Positions 8,287 through 18,360 of a DNA stretch of 64,000 nucleotides are shown here, in pieces (position 1 is the stretch's first letter; each line of letters starts with the position of its first letter). The notes below the pieces were generated by a model. That model ran no database searches and was not told the DNA's origin. It worked only from the letters and a program-made list of their open reading frames with translations. This DNA comes from Zobellia nedashkovskayae. GTDB taxonomy: Bacteria; Bacteroidota; Bacteroidia; Flavobacteriales; Flavobacteriaceae. The stretch is from contig NZ_JADDXR010000002.1 of the NCBI RefSeq assembly GCF_015330125.1, forward strand, positions 2,108,001-2,172,000, read 5' to 3'. The translations under genes and the position numbers were made by a program.

Positions 8287-9618
8287 TTATTCTAAGTGAC
8301 TTACTATAAGCGGTGTTTTGGTAGTGGTGCGTTCTATTCGCTCAATTTGTCTGTAACCTACCTTTATCTCAAAACGTGAACGTTTCTTCAGTAATTCTGC
8401 CATTTTTTCAGCGGCATCTTTAGCGTCTTGGTTGGACATACGTGGAACATAATCTATACATACTGAAAAATCTGCCTCTTGTCGTAATTGAATTTCTTTG
8501 AAAACTTTCATATGACCGTCAAACATAGCCATTAAATGCGCACCTCTTATAAGAAGGCCTGAGGGGGTTTTAATATTTACAGTTTGTCTACCTCTTACAT
8601 TTTCCATTAGTCGCAAAGGTCTACCACACTTACATCTATAATCTAGGTATTTTCCTTCGTCTCCTATTTCATAACGTATTAAAGGGAAAGCAAAATTAGT
8701 TAAGTCTGTTAAAAGTATTTTACCAGTGATGTTTGGTGGCACAGGCCTATTGTCCTTGTCTACAAACTCAATATGCACAGTATCTTGCATGATATGCAAA
8801 CCATTTTGTTGTGGACACTCTGCAGCAATTAATAAGATTTCGGTGTTGCCATATTGGTCGCAAACTGGTGCGCCAAACGCTTTTTCCATTAATTCACGTT
8901 GCTCTTCAAACAATGGGGCCGAAGTTACCCAGACCATTTTGGGAGGATGGATTTTTATGTCATTATCAAGTAAATACAGAGCAAATTCAAAAACTACATC
9001 CACGTAGCCTTGAAGCAAAGTGGGTTTTATTTTATTAAAATCATGAATAAACTTATCTAATTTTTTTGTATTCAAGTCAGCCGCTGCTAGGAATATACGT
9101 TGGGTAGGCCACCAAAGTAAACTATTCCGCAATCGCTTAAAAAAAGGTCGTTTATATCTATAAATAAATGCTTGGTTTTCCCATGGCTCAACTCCCCACC
9201 AATCTAAAATACGCCACCTTATGGGTGTTTCTGGATGTCTGCAATCGTGAAGGACAGAGACAGGAAATCCTGTGCTACCGGATGTGCTAGCCTTTCTGTG
9301 AATTGATTTTGAGACATCATCCGTTCGGATACTATCAAAATTTTCGCGAAGCTCAGTTCGGGTTAATGGCTTTAGTTTTAAGAAGTCATCTTCGCTTAAT
9401 ACACCTCCTTTTGTAATTCCTATTTCTTGATATTTGTTTTTATAGAAAGCAGAATTTTTTATAGCATGACTAACCAGTGTTTGACGCTTTTTTAAGTTTA
9501 AGTCAGAAAGATTGTCATCCTGCAAGTTTGCGGCTGTTTCACGGTGTAAATCTTCAAGCTTTCGATTTACAAACTTGGTTTTAAATGAAAAAACTGCTTT
9601 TGAAAAGCTATTCTTCAT
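8287..9618 (-). CDS. CapK-like adenylate-forming ligase
   Basis: A 443-residue member of the phenylacetate-CoA ligase/CapK branch of adenylate-forming enzymes. ASTSGSTGFPVSV near residue 110 is the phosphate-binding loop. QYGNTEILLIAAECP near 255 is the adenine-binding region, and ITGKILLTDL followed by PLIRYEIGDEG is the hinge region. YRCKCGRPLRL resembles the metal-binding finger of PaaK-like proteins. It should activate a carboxylic acid with ATP, presumably for transfer to the polymer or to the partner ATP-grasp enzyme. A 196-bp gap separates it from the upstream gene, so it may have its own promoter. Confidence 0.85.
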   Translation of the reverse strand: MKNSFSKAVFSFKTKFVNRKLEDLHRETAANLQDDNLSDLNLKKRQTLVSHAIKNSAFYKNKYQEIGITKGGVLSEDDFLKLKPLTRTELRENFDSIRTDDVSKSIHRKASTSGSTGFPVSVLHDCRHPETPIRWRILDWWGVEPWENQAFIYRYKRPFFKRLRNSLLWWPTQRIFLAAADLNTKKLDKFIHDFNKIKPTLLQGYVDVVFEFALYLLDNDIKIHPPKMVWVTSAPLFEEQRELMEKAFGAPVCDQYGNTEILLIAAECPQQNGLHIMQDTVHIEFVDKDNRPVPPNITGKILLTDLTNFAFPLIRYEIGDEGKYLDYRCKCGRPLRLMENVRGRQTVNIKTPSGLLIRGAHLMAMFDGHMKVFKEIQLRQEADFSVCIDYVPRMSNQDAKDAAEKMAELLKKRSRFEIKVGYRQIERIERTTTKTPLIVSHLE

Positions 9619-9814
9619 AGTGGTATGATATTAAAAATATCTAAAAAAAAGATATCTGGTAATGGTTTGGTTCGTGCAAAATTTTTAAAAATAATCAATC
9701 AAATTGGAGGGAGTTCGATGTTGTCAAATTAAAGTTACAAATGAATCTACAATTAGTATTAACTACCATTGTGAATAACGGTATTAATCGATAAAATGCA
9801 TGTGAAACATTAGT

Positions 9815-11074
9815 TTAAGTATTTAATTCTTTTTCAAATGCTCCCATGATTTTGTCAATGGCTAAATACTGCTCAGCATATGTTCTAGCGGCTTTTCTAA
9901 TAGAGTTGCTCTCATTGCTTTGAAAAGCTTTTAAAATACCATCGTTCAAGGCTTTTTGATTTTCTGCATCAACTAATAGCCCCATATTATGTTTGCGAAC
10001 TACTTTATTTAAGCTAGATTCTTCATTAGCTGTAATTAACGCTAGGCCTCCTACGGCTAAAATGGTGGTTAACTTTGAAGGCATAACTAGGTCACTAGCT
10101 TTCTTTTTTTGAATAACCAAATGCAAATTAGCCATATTTAAGAAGGCATTAAAGTCTGCTTTGGGTTGCAACGGAAGAAAACTAATGTTGGTTAATTGCA
10201 TTTCTTCAGCTATGTTTTGTAAAGTTTTTTTGTAAGGTCCTGTACCGCAAATCGCAAATTTTAAATTTTTATGGGCTTCCAAGGTTTTGGCGGTATGTAA
10301 AATAGCCTCAAGGCCTTGTTTTTCTCCTATTGCACCTGAGTACAGAACAACCCAGTCGTCGGCGTTAAAACCAAATTTTTCCTTTAACATTCCACCGCTT
10401 TCAGTCATAGGGAAAAAGCTGTCCGTTCCCGTCCAATTTGGAAAAAATAATAATGGTTTTTCTGCTTTTTTTGCAATTCGGTCTATCATACCGTCAGAAA
10501 TGCTACTTACAACATCGGTATGCCTAAAAATATATCGTTCTGTACCATACAAAAGTTTTAATAAACGTGGGTTTTTAATTAAACCTAAATCTTGGGCAGC
10601 CTCTATTTGTAAATCTTGAATATGATGTAAATGCTTGGCTCCTCTTAGGTTTTTATAAAGAGACCCCAAAAGCCCAGACTGAAATGACGGTGCTATGGAA
10701 ATTACCCAGTCGTATTTTTTTTGAAATAACAAAGGTTGCATTCTAGCAAACGCCGCTGCAGAAAAAGAAGTATCCAAGAGCATACGTTTAAGTCCGCTGG
10801 GTTGATGAGGTACGTACATTGGACAACGTATTACTTTAAGAGTACCACCTGAATCAAAATGCTGTACTTCTTTTTTATACCAGAACCGATTTTTTCTATA
10901 GGGTTGTTGTATTTCCCAATGGGGGTAATAAGGGTAAGCGGTAAGTACAGTACAATCATGTCCTTGACCCGCTAACCACTCCATCATTTCACCAGAATAC
11001 TTACCAATACCTGTTAGTTCAGGGGCAAAATTATAACCGATAAAGAGAATACGTTTAGTCTGTTTTATGTCCAT
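9815..11074 (-). CDS. WcaI-like glycosyltransferase family 4
   Basis: A 419-residue GT4 enzyme resembling WcaI of colanic acid synthesis, an inner-membrane-associated transferase that extends the lipid-linked repeat unit. The start KRILFIGYNFAPELTGIGKY followed by LTAYPYYPHW is characteristic of WcaI. WVVLYSGAIGEKQGLEAI near residue 230 opens the donor domain. The C-terminal motif is less canonical than E-x7-E (DLVMPSKLTTILAVGG), as usual for this subgroup. Its first 20 bp overlap the end of the VanZ-like gene, so the two are co-transcribed. Confidence 0.88.
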   Translation of the reverse strand: MDIKQTKRILFIGYNFAPELTGIGKYSGEMMEWLAGQGHDCTVLTAYPYYPHWEIQQPYRKNRFWYKKEVQHFDSGGTLKVIRCPMYVPHQPSGLKRMLLDTSFSAAAFARMQPLLFQKKYDWVISIAPSFQSGLLGSLYKNLRGAKHLHHIQDLQIEAAQDLGLIKNPRLLKLLYGTERYIFRHTDVVSSISDGMIDRIAKKAEKPLLFFPNWTGTDSFFPMTESGGMLKEKFGFNADDWVVLYSGAIGEKQGLEAILHTAKTLEAHKNLKFAICGTGPYKKTLQNIAEEMQLTNISFLPLQPKADFNAFLNMANLHLVIQKKKASDLVMPSKLTTILAVGGLALITANEESSLNKVVRKHNMGLLVDAENQKALNDGILKAFQSNESNSIRKAARTYAEQYLAIDKIMGAFEKELNT

Positions 11075-11510
11075 AAGATATGGTTTTAATAATATGTGTA
11101 ATCTGCCAACCCAAAAAGGAAGTCAGTAAGCCACCGATAGCTCCTATAGAACCCCAAATGACATCTTTTATGTCAGGGCTTCTTGAGGGTAAAAAATACT
11201 GACCGGCTTCGGCAATGATAACGATGATACATAGAGCGCCCCAAGTGTAAAACCAAACCCAAAACCTGACTCGCTTAATTATTACTAAATATAAACCTAT
11301 TAAAAGACCAAGTCCAACAAAAGGTACGGCCGTTCGTCTACGGTTATTCCGTATTTGGTCTGTCCATTCTGAAAGCCAAGTAGGTATGAATGCTGATTCT
11401 TTTAGATTGGGATTGGTCTTCCAACTCAAGAAAAGAATCAAAAATAATCCCACTATAAATAACAGTGAAAATACAAACTTGGTTTTATTTTTTTTTGTTA
11501 AATATTCCAT
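11055..11510 (-). CDS. VanZ-like membrane protein
   Basis: A 151-residue membrane protein with about four hydrophobic segments: residues 12-30, 62-80, 85-105 and 120-140. The VanZ-like signature is the stretch IIAEAGQYFLPSRSPDIKDV followed by a glycine-rich helix. VanZ proteins occur widely in polysaccharide and teicoplanin-resistance contexts, and their biochemical role is not settled. Its 3' end overlaps the WcaI-like gene and it follows a GT4 gene by 15 bp, so it belongs to the first minus-strand operon. Confidence 0.8.
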   Translation of the reverse strand: MEYLTKKNKTKFVFSLLFIVGLFLILFLSWKTNPNLKESAFIPTWLSEWTDQIRNNRRRTAVPFVGLGLLIGLYLVIIKRVRFWVWFYTWGALCIIVIIAEAGQYFLPSRSPDIKDVIWGSIGAIGGLLTSFLGWQITHIIKTISYGHKTD

Positions 11511-11525
11511 CTTTAAAGGATTAAC

Positions 11526-12695
11526 CTAAAATAATTTGGCTTTCTCTATTTTTAAATAAATTTGCTCTATTTCATCGGTCAATTTATCTTCATTAAATCT
11601 TTGGGCATTAATTAACCCTTTTGCAATCACGTCATTTTTTTCTTTTGAAGAAATGCTTAAAGCCTTTTCTAAAACTTGTGCAGATTCATGCGCCCAAGCC
11701 TTAATCTGTTCGGGGCTTGGACATCTTTCTATAAAGAAAGCGGCATTTCCTCCAACTTCATTCATTGGGGCTTCATTTGTTGTGATTACTGGGCATCCGG
11801 AGGCCATTGCTTCGGCAACTGGCCAACCAAAACCTTCAAATAGGGAAGGGAATAAAAACATACTGGCACCTTGATAACTTTGTAATAATAAATGATTATC
11901 TGCATTCGTCAAAAAGTATATATCATTTTTAAATTGAGAAGATTCAGACGCTTCATATATTTTTTTTGAAGGTGGGTAGCCTATCAATAAAAGGGGTAGC
12001 GATTTATTGGTTACAGCGCGCCATGAGGTATATAAAGCAATAAGGCCAATTCTGTTTTTATAAAATCCATTACCTCCTACGTGTAACAAATACCCTTGCT
12101 CAAGATTATGTTTTACATGTTTACTGACTTCAATTCGTGCATTAGTAACAGAGCCGGGTATAAACATGGGGTCCAGCGCGTTATATACTTGTTCGTTTAT
12201 AGCTGGCTCTCTTTTTAAAAACTTAACTAATTCTTTTTGAGTATGTTTTGAAACTGAAATAAAATTTTGGGCTTTAGAGAAACCTTTTAAGATTGAACGT
12301 TGGTATATCTTACCGGTCCAATTGGTAGGATTTTCCTTAATTAAACCTAGGGAAGATTTTAAAGCTATAAAATCATGGCAATGCACAATGTGCTTTTTGT
12401 TTTTTAACAAGGGCATCCATATGCCTAAAGCTTGGTCAATCAAAACATACAGGGTGTCTTTGGGTTTCTGCTTGCTTTTTATAAGAAATAAGAGAGGAAA
12501 AAGTATAAACTGGTCAACATAGATTAACCATTTCCTTATAGTCTTAGGAAAATAAGTTTTGGCTAGATAAGGCTTTGGATGCCAAATTTCTGAATCGTGT
12601 CCCTTCGCCGTCATACTTTTATCCAGGAAGTTGGCATAACGGTTCATGCTATAACCTCTAAGGTGATTATGATGGTTTAGAAAGATTATTTTCAT
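11526..12695 (-). CDS. Glycosyltransferase family 4
   Basis: A 389-residue GT4 glycosyltransferase. IIFLNHHNHLRGYSMNRYA forms the N-terminal acceptor side. LLHVGGNGFYKNRIGLIALY near residue 205 is the donor-domain opening. FPSLFEGFGWPVAEAMASG near 280 is the E-x7-E motif region (EGFGWPVAE). It probably adds one residue of the repeat unit on the cytoplasmic face. It lies between the polymerase gene and the VanZ-like gene. Sugar specificity cannot be read from the sequence. Confidence 0.88.
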   Translation of the reverse strand: MKIIFLNHHNHLRGYSMNRYANFLDKSMTAKGHDSEIWHPKPYLAKTYFPKTIRKWLIYVDQFILFPLLFLIKSKQKPKDTLYVLIDQALGIWMPLLKNKKHIVHCHDFIALKSSLGLIKENPTNWTGKIYQRSILKGFSKAQNFISVSKHTQKELVKFLKREPAINEQVYNALDPMFIPGSVTNARIEVSKHVKHNLEQGYLLHVGGNGFYKNRIGLIALYTSWRAVTNKSLPLLLIGYPPSKKIYEASESSQFKNDIYFLTNADNHLLLQSYQGASMFLFPSLFEGFGWPVAEAMASGCPVITTNEAPMNEVGGNAAFFIERCPSPEQIKAWAHESAQVLEKALSISSKEKNDVIAKGLINAQRFNEDKLTDEIEQIYLKIEKAKLF

Positions 12696-12755
12696 GATTC
12701 GTAATTTTTACTTGAACAATATCGATGTATTTTTTTAATGTAATAATCATCAAAA

Positions 12756-14132
12756 CTAAGATTCATAATTTTTTTGACTGTTCTTTTTTATGGTAATTAT
12801 CTTAATGAAATTAAATTTATGAATAAGGATAATTAGAGCGATAACTAATGTAAAGGAAACTGTCTTTGCCAGTATGCCATCCAATTTTTGTTCAGTAGCA
12901 AATGCCAAACTAAAAACTGAATAAACAACATAGAGAGATACAATTGTTTTGCCGAAAAAAAACTCGGAGCTTCTAGAAATGAAAAGCCATAGACGGTATA
13001 TTAGGATGTAGAACAAAACGGTTATAATAGAACCTAATGTAGAATAATCTGCCAGCGTTAAAAGTAATACGGAATCTGCAGAATCATAATCAACATTTTG
13101 CCTGTCTTGTAGGGTTATTTCAGATCCCAGCCCTTTATTAGGATTTAACACTTTAGGAATGGCATGGTCAATTGCAGATAATGTTATACTACCCCATGTT
13201 ATATCGTGGTCACCATCATTTCTCGCTACCCAATAAATTGCTTTATATAAATTTATAGCACGGGTGTCTGTGGATTCCGAGGCGCCTTCATTGGCATCAT
13301 CAAATTTGTCAACACCATAATTATAAATATTCTGTATTGAAGTAATGGGCTGTTGTACTTTAAATTCTATTGGAGATGTTCTAACGATATTGTAAAATGG
13401 AAAGTAGATGAAATATAAAAATGCCGCAAAAATAAAGGCGTAACTAATAAGTTTTTTGTTAATTAATTCTCTATTTGTACTATAGAAAACAATTCCACCA
13501 AATAGAAGAAACTCTAGTAATTCCCTTCTAGAGAGCATTAAATAATTAAGCATGAACAAGGCTAAGGAAATGGCGATTAAAATATCATATTTTTTCTTTT
13601 TTAAATTTTGAAAAAATAACATCATAGGAATAATTAGACCAAATCTAAAAATGGTGGCAAAGAGTTTGACCATTGAAGATTGTTCATAACTAGCATTTGC
13701 ACTTTCTTGTTGTATTTCTTTAAAAGCTGTCATTAATGACATCTGGGGTATGTAATATACTATAGAAAAAATAGGCAGTACAATGAGAAAAATTTTGAAC
13801 ACCAAACTTATTCTGAGGTTGGGGTAATTTTTGAGGAAATAAGTTACATTAATTGGAGTGTTGTTTTTTTTCTCTATTAGGTTACTAGCTATTAACGCAG
13901 CAATAAAAAAGAATAACAAATAAAAAAACACGAAAATGGAAGTTCCCGTTGATAATCTTCCAATAACATTGTATACGGCCTGGTTGGATTTTAAAGGGAT
14001 TATAACAAAGAAAAGGGTGTTGAAAACTATGAGTAAATCAAAAAAGTTTAATTCAGCTTTATTGATCAATTTACGTGCCACCGAAATTGATGGCAACAAC
14101 AATATTATTGAAAGGAATTTAATTAATATCAT
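12756..14132 (-). CDS. wzy: Wzy-like polysaccharide polymerase
   Basis: A 458-residue inner-membrane protein with about eleven hydrophobic segments and a large hydrophilic loop near residues 245-340 that carries IYWVARNDGDHDITWGS and NPNKGLGSEITLQD. This topology fits oligosaccharide repeat-unit polymerases that join undecaprenol-linked repeats in the periplasm. Sequence conservation in Wzy is low, so the call rests on topology and on its place between the flippase and glycosyltransferase genes. An O-antigen ligase-like role is the main alternative. Confidence 0.72.
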   Translation of the reverse strand: MILIKFLSIILLLPSISVARKLINKAELNFFDLLIVFNTLFFVIIPLKSNQAVYNVIGRLSTGTSIFVFFYLLFFFIAALIASNLIEKKNNTPINVTYFLKNYPNLRISLVFKIFLIVLPIFSIVYYIPQMSLMTAFKEIQQESANASYEQSSMVKLFATIFRFGLIIPMMLFFQNLKKKKYDILIAISLALFMLNYLMLSRRELLEFLLFGGIVFYSTNRELINKKLISYAFIFAAFLYFIYFPFYNIVRTSPIEFKVQQPITSIQNIYNYGVDKFDDANEGASESTDTRAINLYKAIYWVARNDGDHDITWGSITLSAIDHAIPKVLNPNKGLGSEITLQDRQNVDYDSADSVLLLTLADYSTLGSIITVLFYILIYRLWLFISRSSEFFFGKTIVSLYVVYSVFSLAFATEQKLDGILAKTVSFTLVIALIILIHKFNFIKIITIKKNSQKNYES

Positions 14133-14226
14133 TATTAAAATAAATTAGTCAAAAGCAGTATTATCACTCTTTAGATTTTAGATTTTTTTAAAGTTTAGTT
14201 ATAAAACCAATACACTATTGTTTAAA

Positions 14227-15600
14227 CTAATTTTTTGAACTTAGGAATTTCAATTGCACCTTGGTATATAATAATTTGAAATCATCTAATCCATGAGAAA
14301 ACAATTCACCTACTGACATTCGCATAATTTTACAACCTGCAGGCATAACTAAAAAGACCAATATAAGGTCTAGCGAAATCGCGCCCATAGCAGCACCATT
14401 AAGACCGAATTGGCGTGATAGCAGATAAGTACAGGTTATCGAAATTAAAGCTGCGATAATGCCGTAAATCCCCATTTTCCGAGGTTGATTGACTGCGCGA
14501 AATACCATTTCGGTTGTATACCATAAAGCGTTAAGTAACATACCTGAAATGAACAGATACCACATCGTTTCAGGGACTTCCAGTTCATTGTTTGTCCATA
14601 TACCATAAAACCACAAACCAAACATAGCCAAGAAAACAAAGCCTATAGCAGATAGTGCAAATACGCCAAGGATAGATAATCTAAAGATTTTTTGAGCTGT
14701 TTTCCAATCTCCTTTACCTATTTGATTAATAAGTTCAGGAAAAACTGTAGGTTCAACCATGTAAAGTACTTGATTAAAGGAACGACTTAAAGTTCTGACC
14801 GTATTAAATATGGCTACTGCTTCTGGCCCCAATACAATACGAACCACAAATGTTGTTCCTTGAAAATAGATGATTTGCCAAAGGGGCAACATCAAATAGC
14901 TTAGTCCCTTAGTAGTGATATCCTTTAAGATTATAGAATCCTTTACACCACTGTGTATCTTGAATAGCCCAATAACTTGACGACCTTTAATCCAATAAAC
15001 CGTCATAAAAATCAACATAACCAAAAGTTGCGAAATTGCAAATTCAACAATTCCATAGCCTAATAGTAAAACCAATAGCCCTGCTCCCAAATTAGCGGCC
15101 GCTTTGGATGTTATCAAATTAATACTTAAAGCAGCTTTTTGAGCGGATCTGTAATATGCCTCAATGAGCTGTAGGTAAAAGGTTAATAGCTGTGAAAAAA
15201 TAAGGATAGATACTGCTAGTATTGCCTCTTGGCTATCAATTAGGGATTTATCAAATACATGAAAATAATCTAAGGTGAAAATAGCAACTGTACTAATTAA
15301 CATGGCTACAAATACCATTATGGAAATAATATATACCCCGGTTTTACTAATGTTAGCTGCTTCTTGTTTATGACCGGCAGCATAACTTAAAACGAAACTA
15401 TTTGCGGCGGCGGATCCAAAGCCTAAGTTAGAAAATGCAATTACACTAGGTATTATGGTCAAAGTAAGCCACTCTCCATAGTACGCAGCACCCCAGGCAG
15501 AGATAAAGAACGGAACCAGAAACAATTGTTCCAACACCCGAACTCCTTTTTGGAAAATGGAGGCCAGCCCATTGCTAAGAACCCTTTTTTTTAGTGACAT
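14227..15600 (-). CDS. wzx: Wzx-like polysaccharide flippase
   Basis: A 457-residue membrane protein with 12-14 predicted helices, in the MOP exporter superfamily. The start KKRVLSNGLASIFQKGVRVL, with its amphipathic N-terminus, and AISLDLILVFLVMPAGCKI near the end are typical of oligosaccharide flippases. It would move the lipid-linked repeat unit to the periplasmic face for polymerisation. It lies 63 bp after the tyrosine-kinase gene and 94 bp before the polymerase gene. Confidence 0.87.
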   Translation of the reverse strand: MSLKKRVLSNGLASIFQKGVRVLEQLFLVPFFISAWGAAYYGEWLTLTIIPSVIAFSNLGFGSAAANSFVLSYAAGHKQEAANISKTGVYIISIMVFVAMLISTVAIFTLDYFHVFDKSLIDSQEAILAVSILIFSQLLTFYLQLIEAYYRSAQKAALSINLITSKAAANLGAGLLVLLLGYGIVEFAISQLLVMLIFMTVYWIKGRQVIGLFKIHSGVKDSIILKDITTKGLSYLMLPLWQIIYFQGTTFVVRIVLGPEAVAIFNTVRTLSRSFNQVLYMVEPTVFPELINQIGKGDWKTAQKIFRLSILGVFALSAIGFVFLAMFGLWFYGIWTNNELEVPETMWYLFISGMLLNALWYTTEMVFRAVNQPRKMGIYGIIAALISITCTYLLSRQFGLNGAAMGAISLDLILVFLVMPAGCKIMRMSVGELFSHGLDDFKLLYTKVQLKFLSSKN

Positions 15601-15663
15601 CTCTTTTTGAATGTGGTATTGTTACCGTATTTTTTTCGTTTCTATAGTAAAACCCTAGTTGTA

Positions 15664-17934
15664 TTAATTCTTTCTAGTACTATACCCATACGATTCCGGA
15701 GCCTTTGTATCATTCAGTAAAACCATAGTATTTCTCAATTTTCCATTTTTATGAATGGATTCTATGCTCTTTACATTATCTCTTTTTGTCGTGTCTTTTC
15801 GTACAATATAGATGGTACTGTCTATATAAGCATTTAATGCAAAGGCATCTGAAATTAAACCAATAGGAGGTGTATCTATTATAATGCGGTCGTAATCACT
15901 TTTTAATGATGTTATTAATTCCTCAATTCTTTTGCTTAACATCAATCGGCCGACTTGATTAACTTCCATACCTGCACCTATCAAATACAAATTATCTATG
16001 CTAGGATGTTTTTGGGTAATTCTATCAATATCTACGTCATTTTTTATGATAAAATCAGTTAGGCCTGGAGAGTCCGGTAGATCAAAATTTTTCATTAGGC
16101 TTGGCATTCTCAAATCAAATGCAAGAACTATTACCTTTTCTCCGTTAGTTGCCAGCGTTATTGCAAGGTTTGAGGCGATAAAAGTTTTACCCTCTCCTTT
16201 AGTGGTAGAGGTAACTAATAGGGTCTGGTTCTTTTCCGTTTTTTTAAGATACTCTAGGTTAAAACATAAAAGTCGGAATAATTCTGCAGTAGGGGTACGA
16301 CTGTTTTTGTTGGCAATTATGATATCTGCATCCGTACTTCTAGAAATTTCACCTAATATAGGAGCTGTAGTCAGACTTGAGAGTTCCTCAATAGACGCTA
16401 CTTTATTGCTTAGTAAACCTTTGGTGTAAACAACACAGAAAGGTAAAAATAACCCTAAAAGAATTCCGCTTAGATAGAGTGCGGTTTTGTTAGGGCTTAC
16501 TGGAAATCTCCCGGCTTTTGGAAGACTTACTATTCGAGTAGAAGAAACTGGAGCAGCTAGTGAAAGTATTTCTTCTTCGCGCTTTTGTAATAAATATAAG
16601 TAAAGCCCTTCTTTGGTACTTTTGTCTCTACTAATGTCTACCAGTTTTCTCTCCATGGAGGGAACCTTGGCAATCTGTGCCTGATATTTGTTAGCGTTAG
16701 ATTGCAAATTGCGTTGAGCAATCAATAAACGGTTTTTGGCACTTCTTACATTTTCAATAATTGCCTTTACCAAATCATTTAAGGTACGGTTAAGATTTAC
16801 TATTATAGGGTTTGCATTTGAGGCTGATTGTGCCATTTGTCCTTTTTGTAATAAGGTGGCATTATACAAATCAATCATACCTGTTAACGAAGGGTCGTTA
16901 GCACTTAAGGATGCTGGAATAGGAGTATCTAGATTTCCCTGTTCAAGATATAATTCAATGGAGTTGATTACGTTAATTTCAGTCTGATAATCAGAGATCA
17001 ATTTTTTATAATCATTGGCTTGTTCTATGTAAAGATTGGCATTACTCGTAACATCCGTTAAATCATTCTTTGTTTTAAACTGTTCAACTGATTTCTCTAC
17101 ACCTTGTATTTCACCTGAGAGTAATTTGAGCCTACCATCAATCATTTTGATTGTGTTTTCTGCTAACTCGTTCTCATATTTAATCATCTCCTCTACATAA
17201 GTTTCAATAAGGCCCGCAACAATGTATTCACCTTTCTTTTTATGACCGTATAAAAATCGTATAGCTAGAAGATTACCTGTTCTAGTAGATTGTTCAACGC
17301 TTAGATTAGCTAAATAATTATCAATAACTCTATCTGTATTCTTGATTACAAAATATAAGGGTTTCCCTATATCAACATACCTGCTATCTTCACGGCAATC
17401 AATTGTGAAAGTTCCAAAAGGAGAGGAGACCAAATCGCCAAAATTCTGTTCTAGTTTAAAGTCTTCACCATTTATAGAGGCTTGTAATTCGTATTTGTTA
17501 TTATCTAGTAGCGTAACTGTTATTGGCAGATCATAGATTACTTTAGCCGTTTCATCAACCAATACTTTGATAGGAGTTTCATCACCATATATTTCAACAT
17601 CTCTTATTCGTCCTTCAACGTAATAGTTAATGTTTAATGAGCGAGTGGAAATAACCTTTTCCATAATCCCCGTTGATCGTAATATGCCAATTTCGTCATC
17701 TACATTATAAGAATTTTTAATTAGCCCTAGGTCCTTGATATTTTCCCCTTTTAGAGAGCCTTGGCCGGCATCTTGACTTTTTACTAAAAGCGTACTAGTT
17801 GTTTCATACTGGGTTTCAGCTTTGTATCTAAGATAAAGAAACACAGCCAATAAGCACGCTACTATGCCTATTGCAAAAAGCGGCCAATGTTTTAAGTATT
17901 TTGAGATTAATTTGGTGATATTTATCTGTTCCAT
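15664..17934 (-). CDS. wzc: Wzc-like polysaccharide co-polymerase and tyrosine autokinase
   Basis: A 756-residue bacterial tyrosine kinase fused to a Wzz chain-length domain. One membrane helix lies near residues 16-36 and a second near 490-512, with a coiled-coil periplasmic region between. The cytoplasmic kinase has an intact Walker A (STTKGEGKTFIASN near 575), Walker A' (LAFDLRMPSL near 610) and Walker B (RIIIDTPPIG near 680). The C-terminus has only two nearby tyrosines (ESYGYSTRKN) rather than a long tyrosine cluster. It should control polymer length and export with a Wza pore, but no wza lies in this operon. The 426-bp gap before it separates it from the initiating transferase. Confidence 0.92.
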   Translation of the reverse strand: MEQINITKLISKYLKHWPLFAIGIVACLLAVFLYLRYKAETQYETTSTLLVKSQDAGQGSLKGENIKDLGLIKNSYNVDDEIGILRSTGIMEKVISTRSLNINYYVEGRIRDVEIYGDETPIKVLVDETAKVIYDLPITVTLLDNNKYELQASINGEDFKLEQNFGDLVSSPFGTFTIDCREDSRYVDIGKPLYFVIKNTDRVIDNYLANLSVEQSTRTGNLLAIRFLYGHKKKGEYIVAGLIETYVEEMIKYENELAENTIKMIDGRLKLLSGEIQGVEKSVEQFKTKNDLTDVTSNANLYIEQANDYKKLISDYQTEINVINSIELYLEQGNLDTPIPASLSANDPSLTGMIDLYNATLLQKGQMAQSASNANPIIVNLNRTLNDLVKAIIENVRSAKNRLLIAQRNLQSNANKYQAQIAKVPSMERKLVDISRDKSTKEGLYLYLLQKREEEILSLAAPVSSTRIVSLPKAGRFPVSPNKTALYLSGILLGLFLPFCVVYTKGLLSNKVASIEELSSLTTAPILGEISRSTDADIIIANKNSRTPTAELFRLLCFNLEYLKKTEKNQTLLVTSTTKGEGKTFIASNLAITLATNGEKVIVLAFDLRMPSLMKNFDLPDSPGLTDFIIKNDVDIDRITQKHPSIDNLYLIGAGMEVNQVGRLMLSKRIEELITSLKSDYDRIIIDTPPIGLISDAFALNAYIDSTIYIVRKDTTKRDNVKSIESIHKNGKLRNTMVLLNDTKAPESYGYSTRKN

Positions 17935-18360
17935 ATGACTAAATCGATTTAGCGTAAAGCTTCAAGTTGAGTTAATGAATAAAAAGAGCATTGACGATTG
18001 GTTTGTTCTATGTCAAAATCGTCATAAATTGAGCGATTTACTATGTGTAAATATCTTAATGGTAATAGATAATCCATTCTCTGACACTGGCATATTTTTA
18101 TTTATCATATTATAAATTTGATTACCCATATTGAAAACCTATCAAAGAAAGGGCATTTTTTGTATACCTAAAACTTTTAGAGGTCTTAAAAAAAGCAAGA
18201 CTCATTTTTTCATTTGCAATCTGTTTAATTCTAATGTAACCCATTGGTTTTATGTGAATTATTTTACCTTGTAAATTATAAAAATGAATTTTAAAATTTG
18301 TTTTTATAAGAATATGAAATTTAACATTTACCTTAAATGTATAAGCTTATTTTGTAATGT
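17935..18360 (-). other. Long non-coding interval inside the first polysaccharide operon
   Basis: A 426-bp stretch without a credible gene lies between the initiating transferase and wzc. No exact TTG-N19-TAnnTTTG promoter is visible on the minus strand. It contains an inverted repeat at 17992-18024 and several A/T-rich segments. It may hold an attenuator or a weak internal promoter; the sequence does not decide. Confidence 0.6.
17992..18024 (-). promoter_or_regulatory. Inverted repeat upstream of wzc
   Basis: TGACGATT at 17992-17999 is the exact reverse complement of AATCGTCA at 18017-18024, with 17 bp between them. The element lies about 58 bp before the wzc start codon. It could fold in the leader RNA or bind a dimeric regulator. 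There is no poly-U after it, so it is not a classic terminator. Confidence 0.45.

Noticed and set aside
8726..9007. Plus-strand frames opposite the CapK-like gene
   Set aside because: Shadow frames of a well-supported gene. The same applies to other long antisense frames such as 15998-16429, 48617-49000 and 57171-57482.
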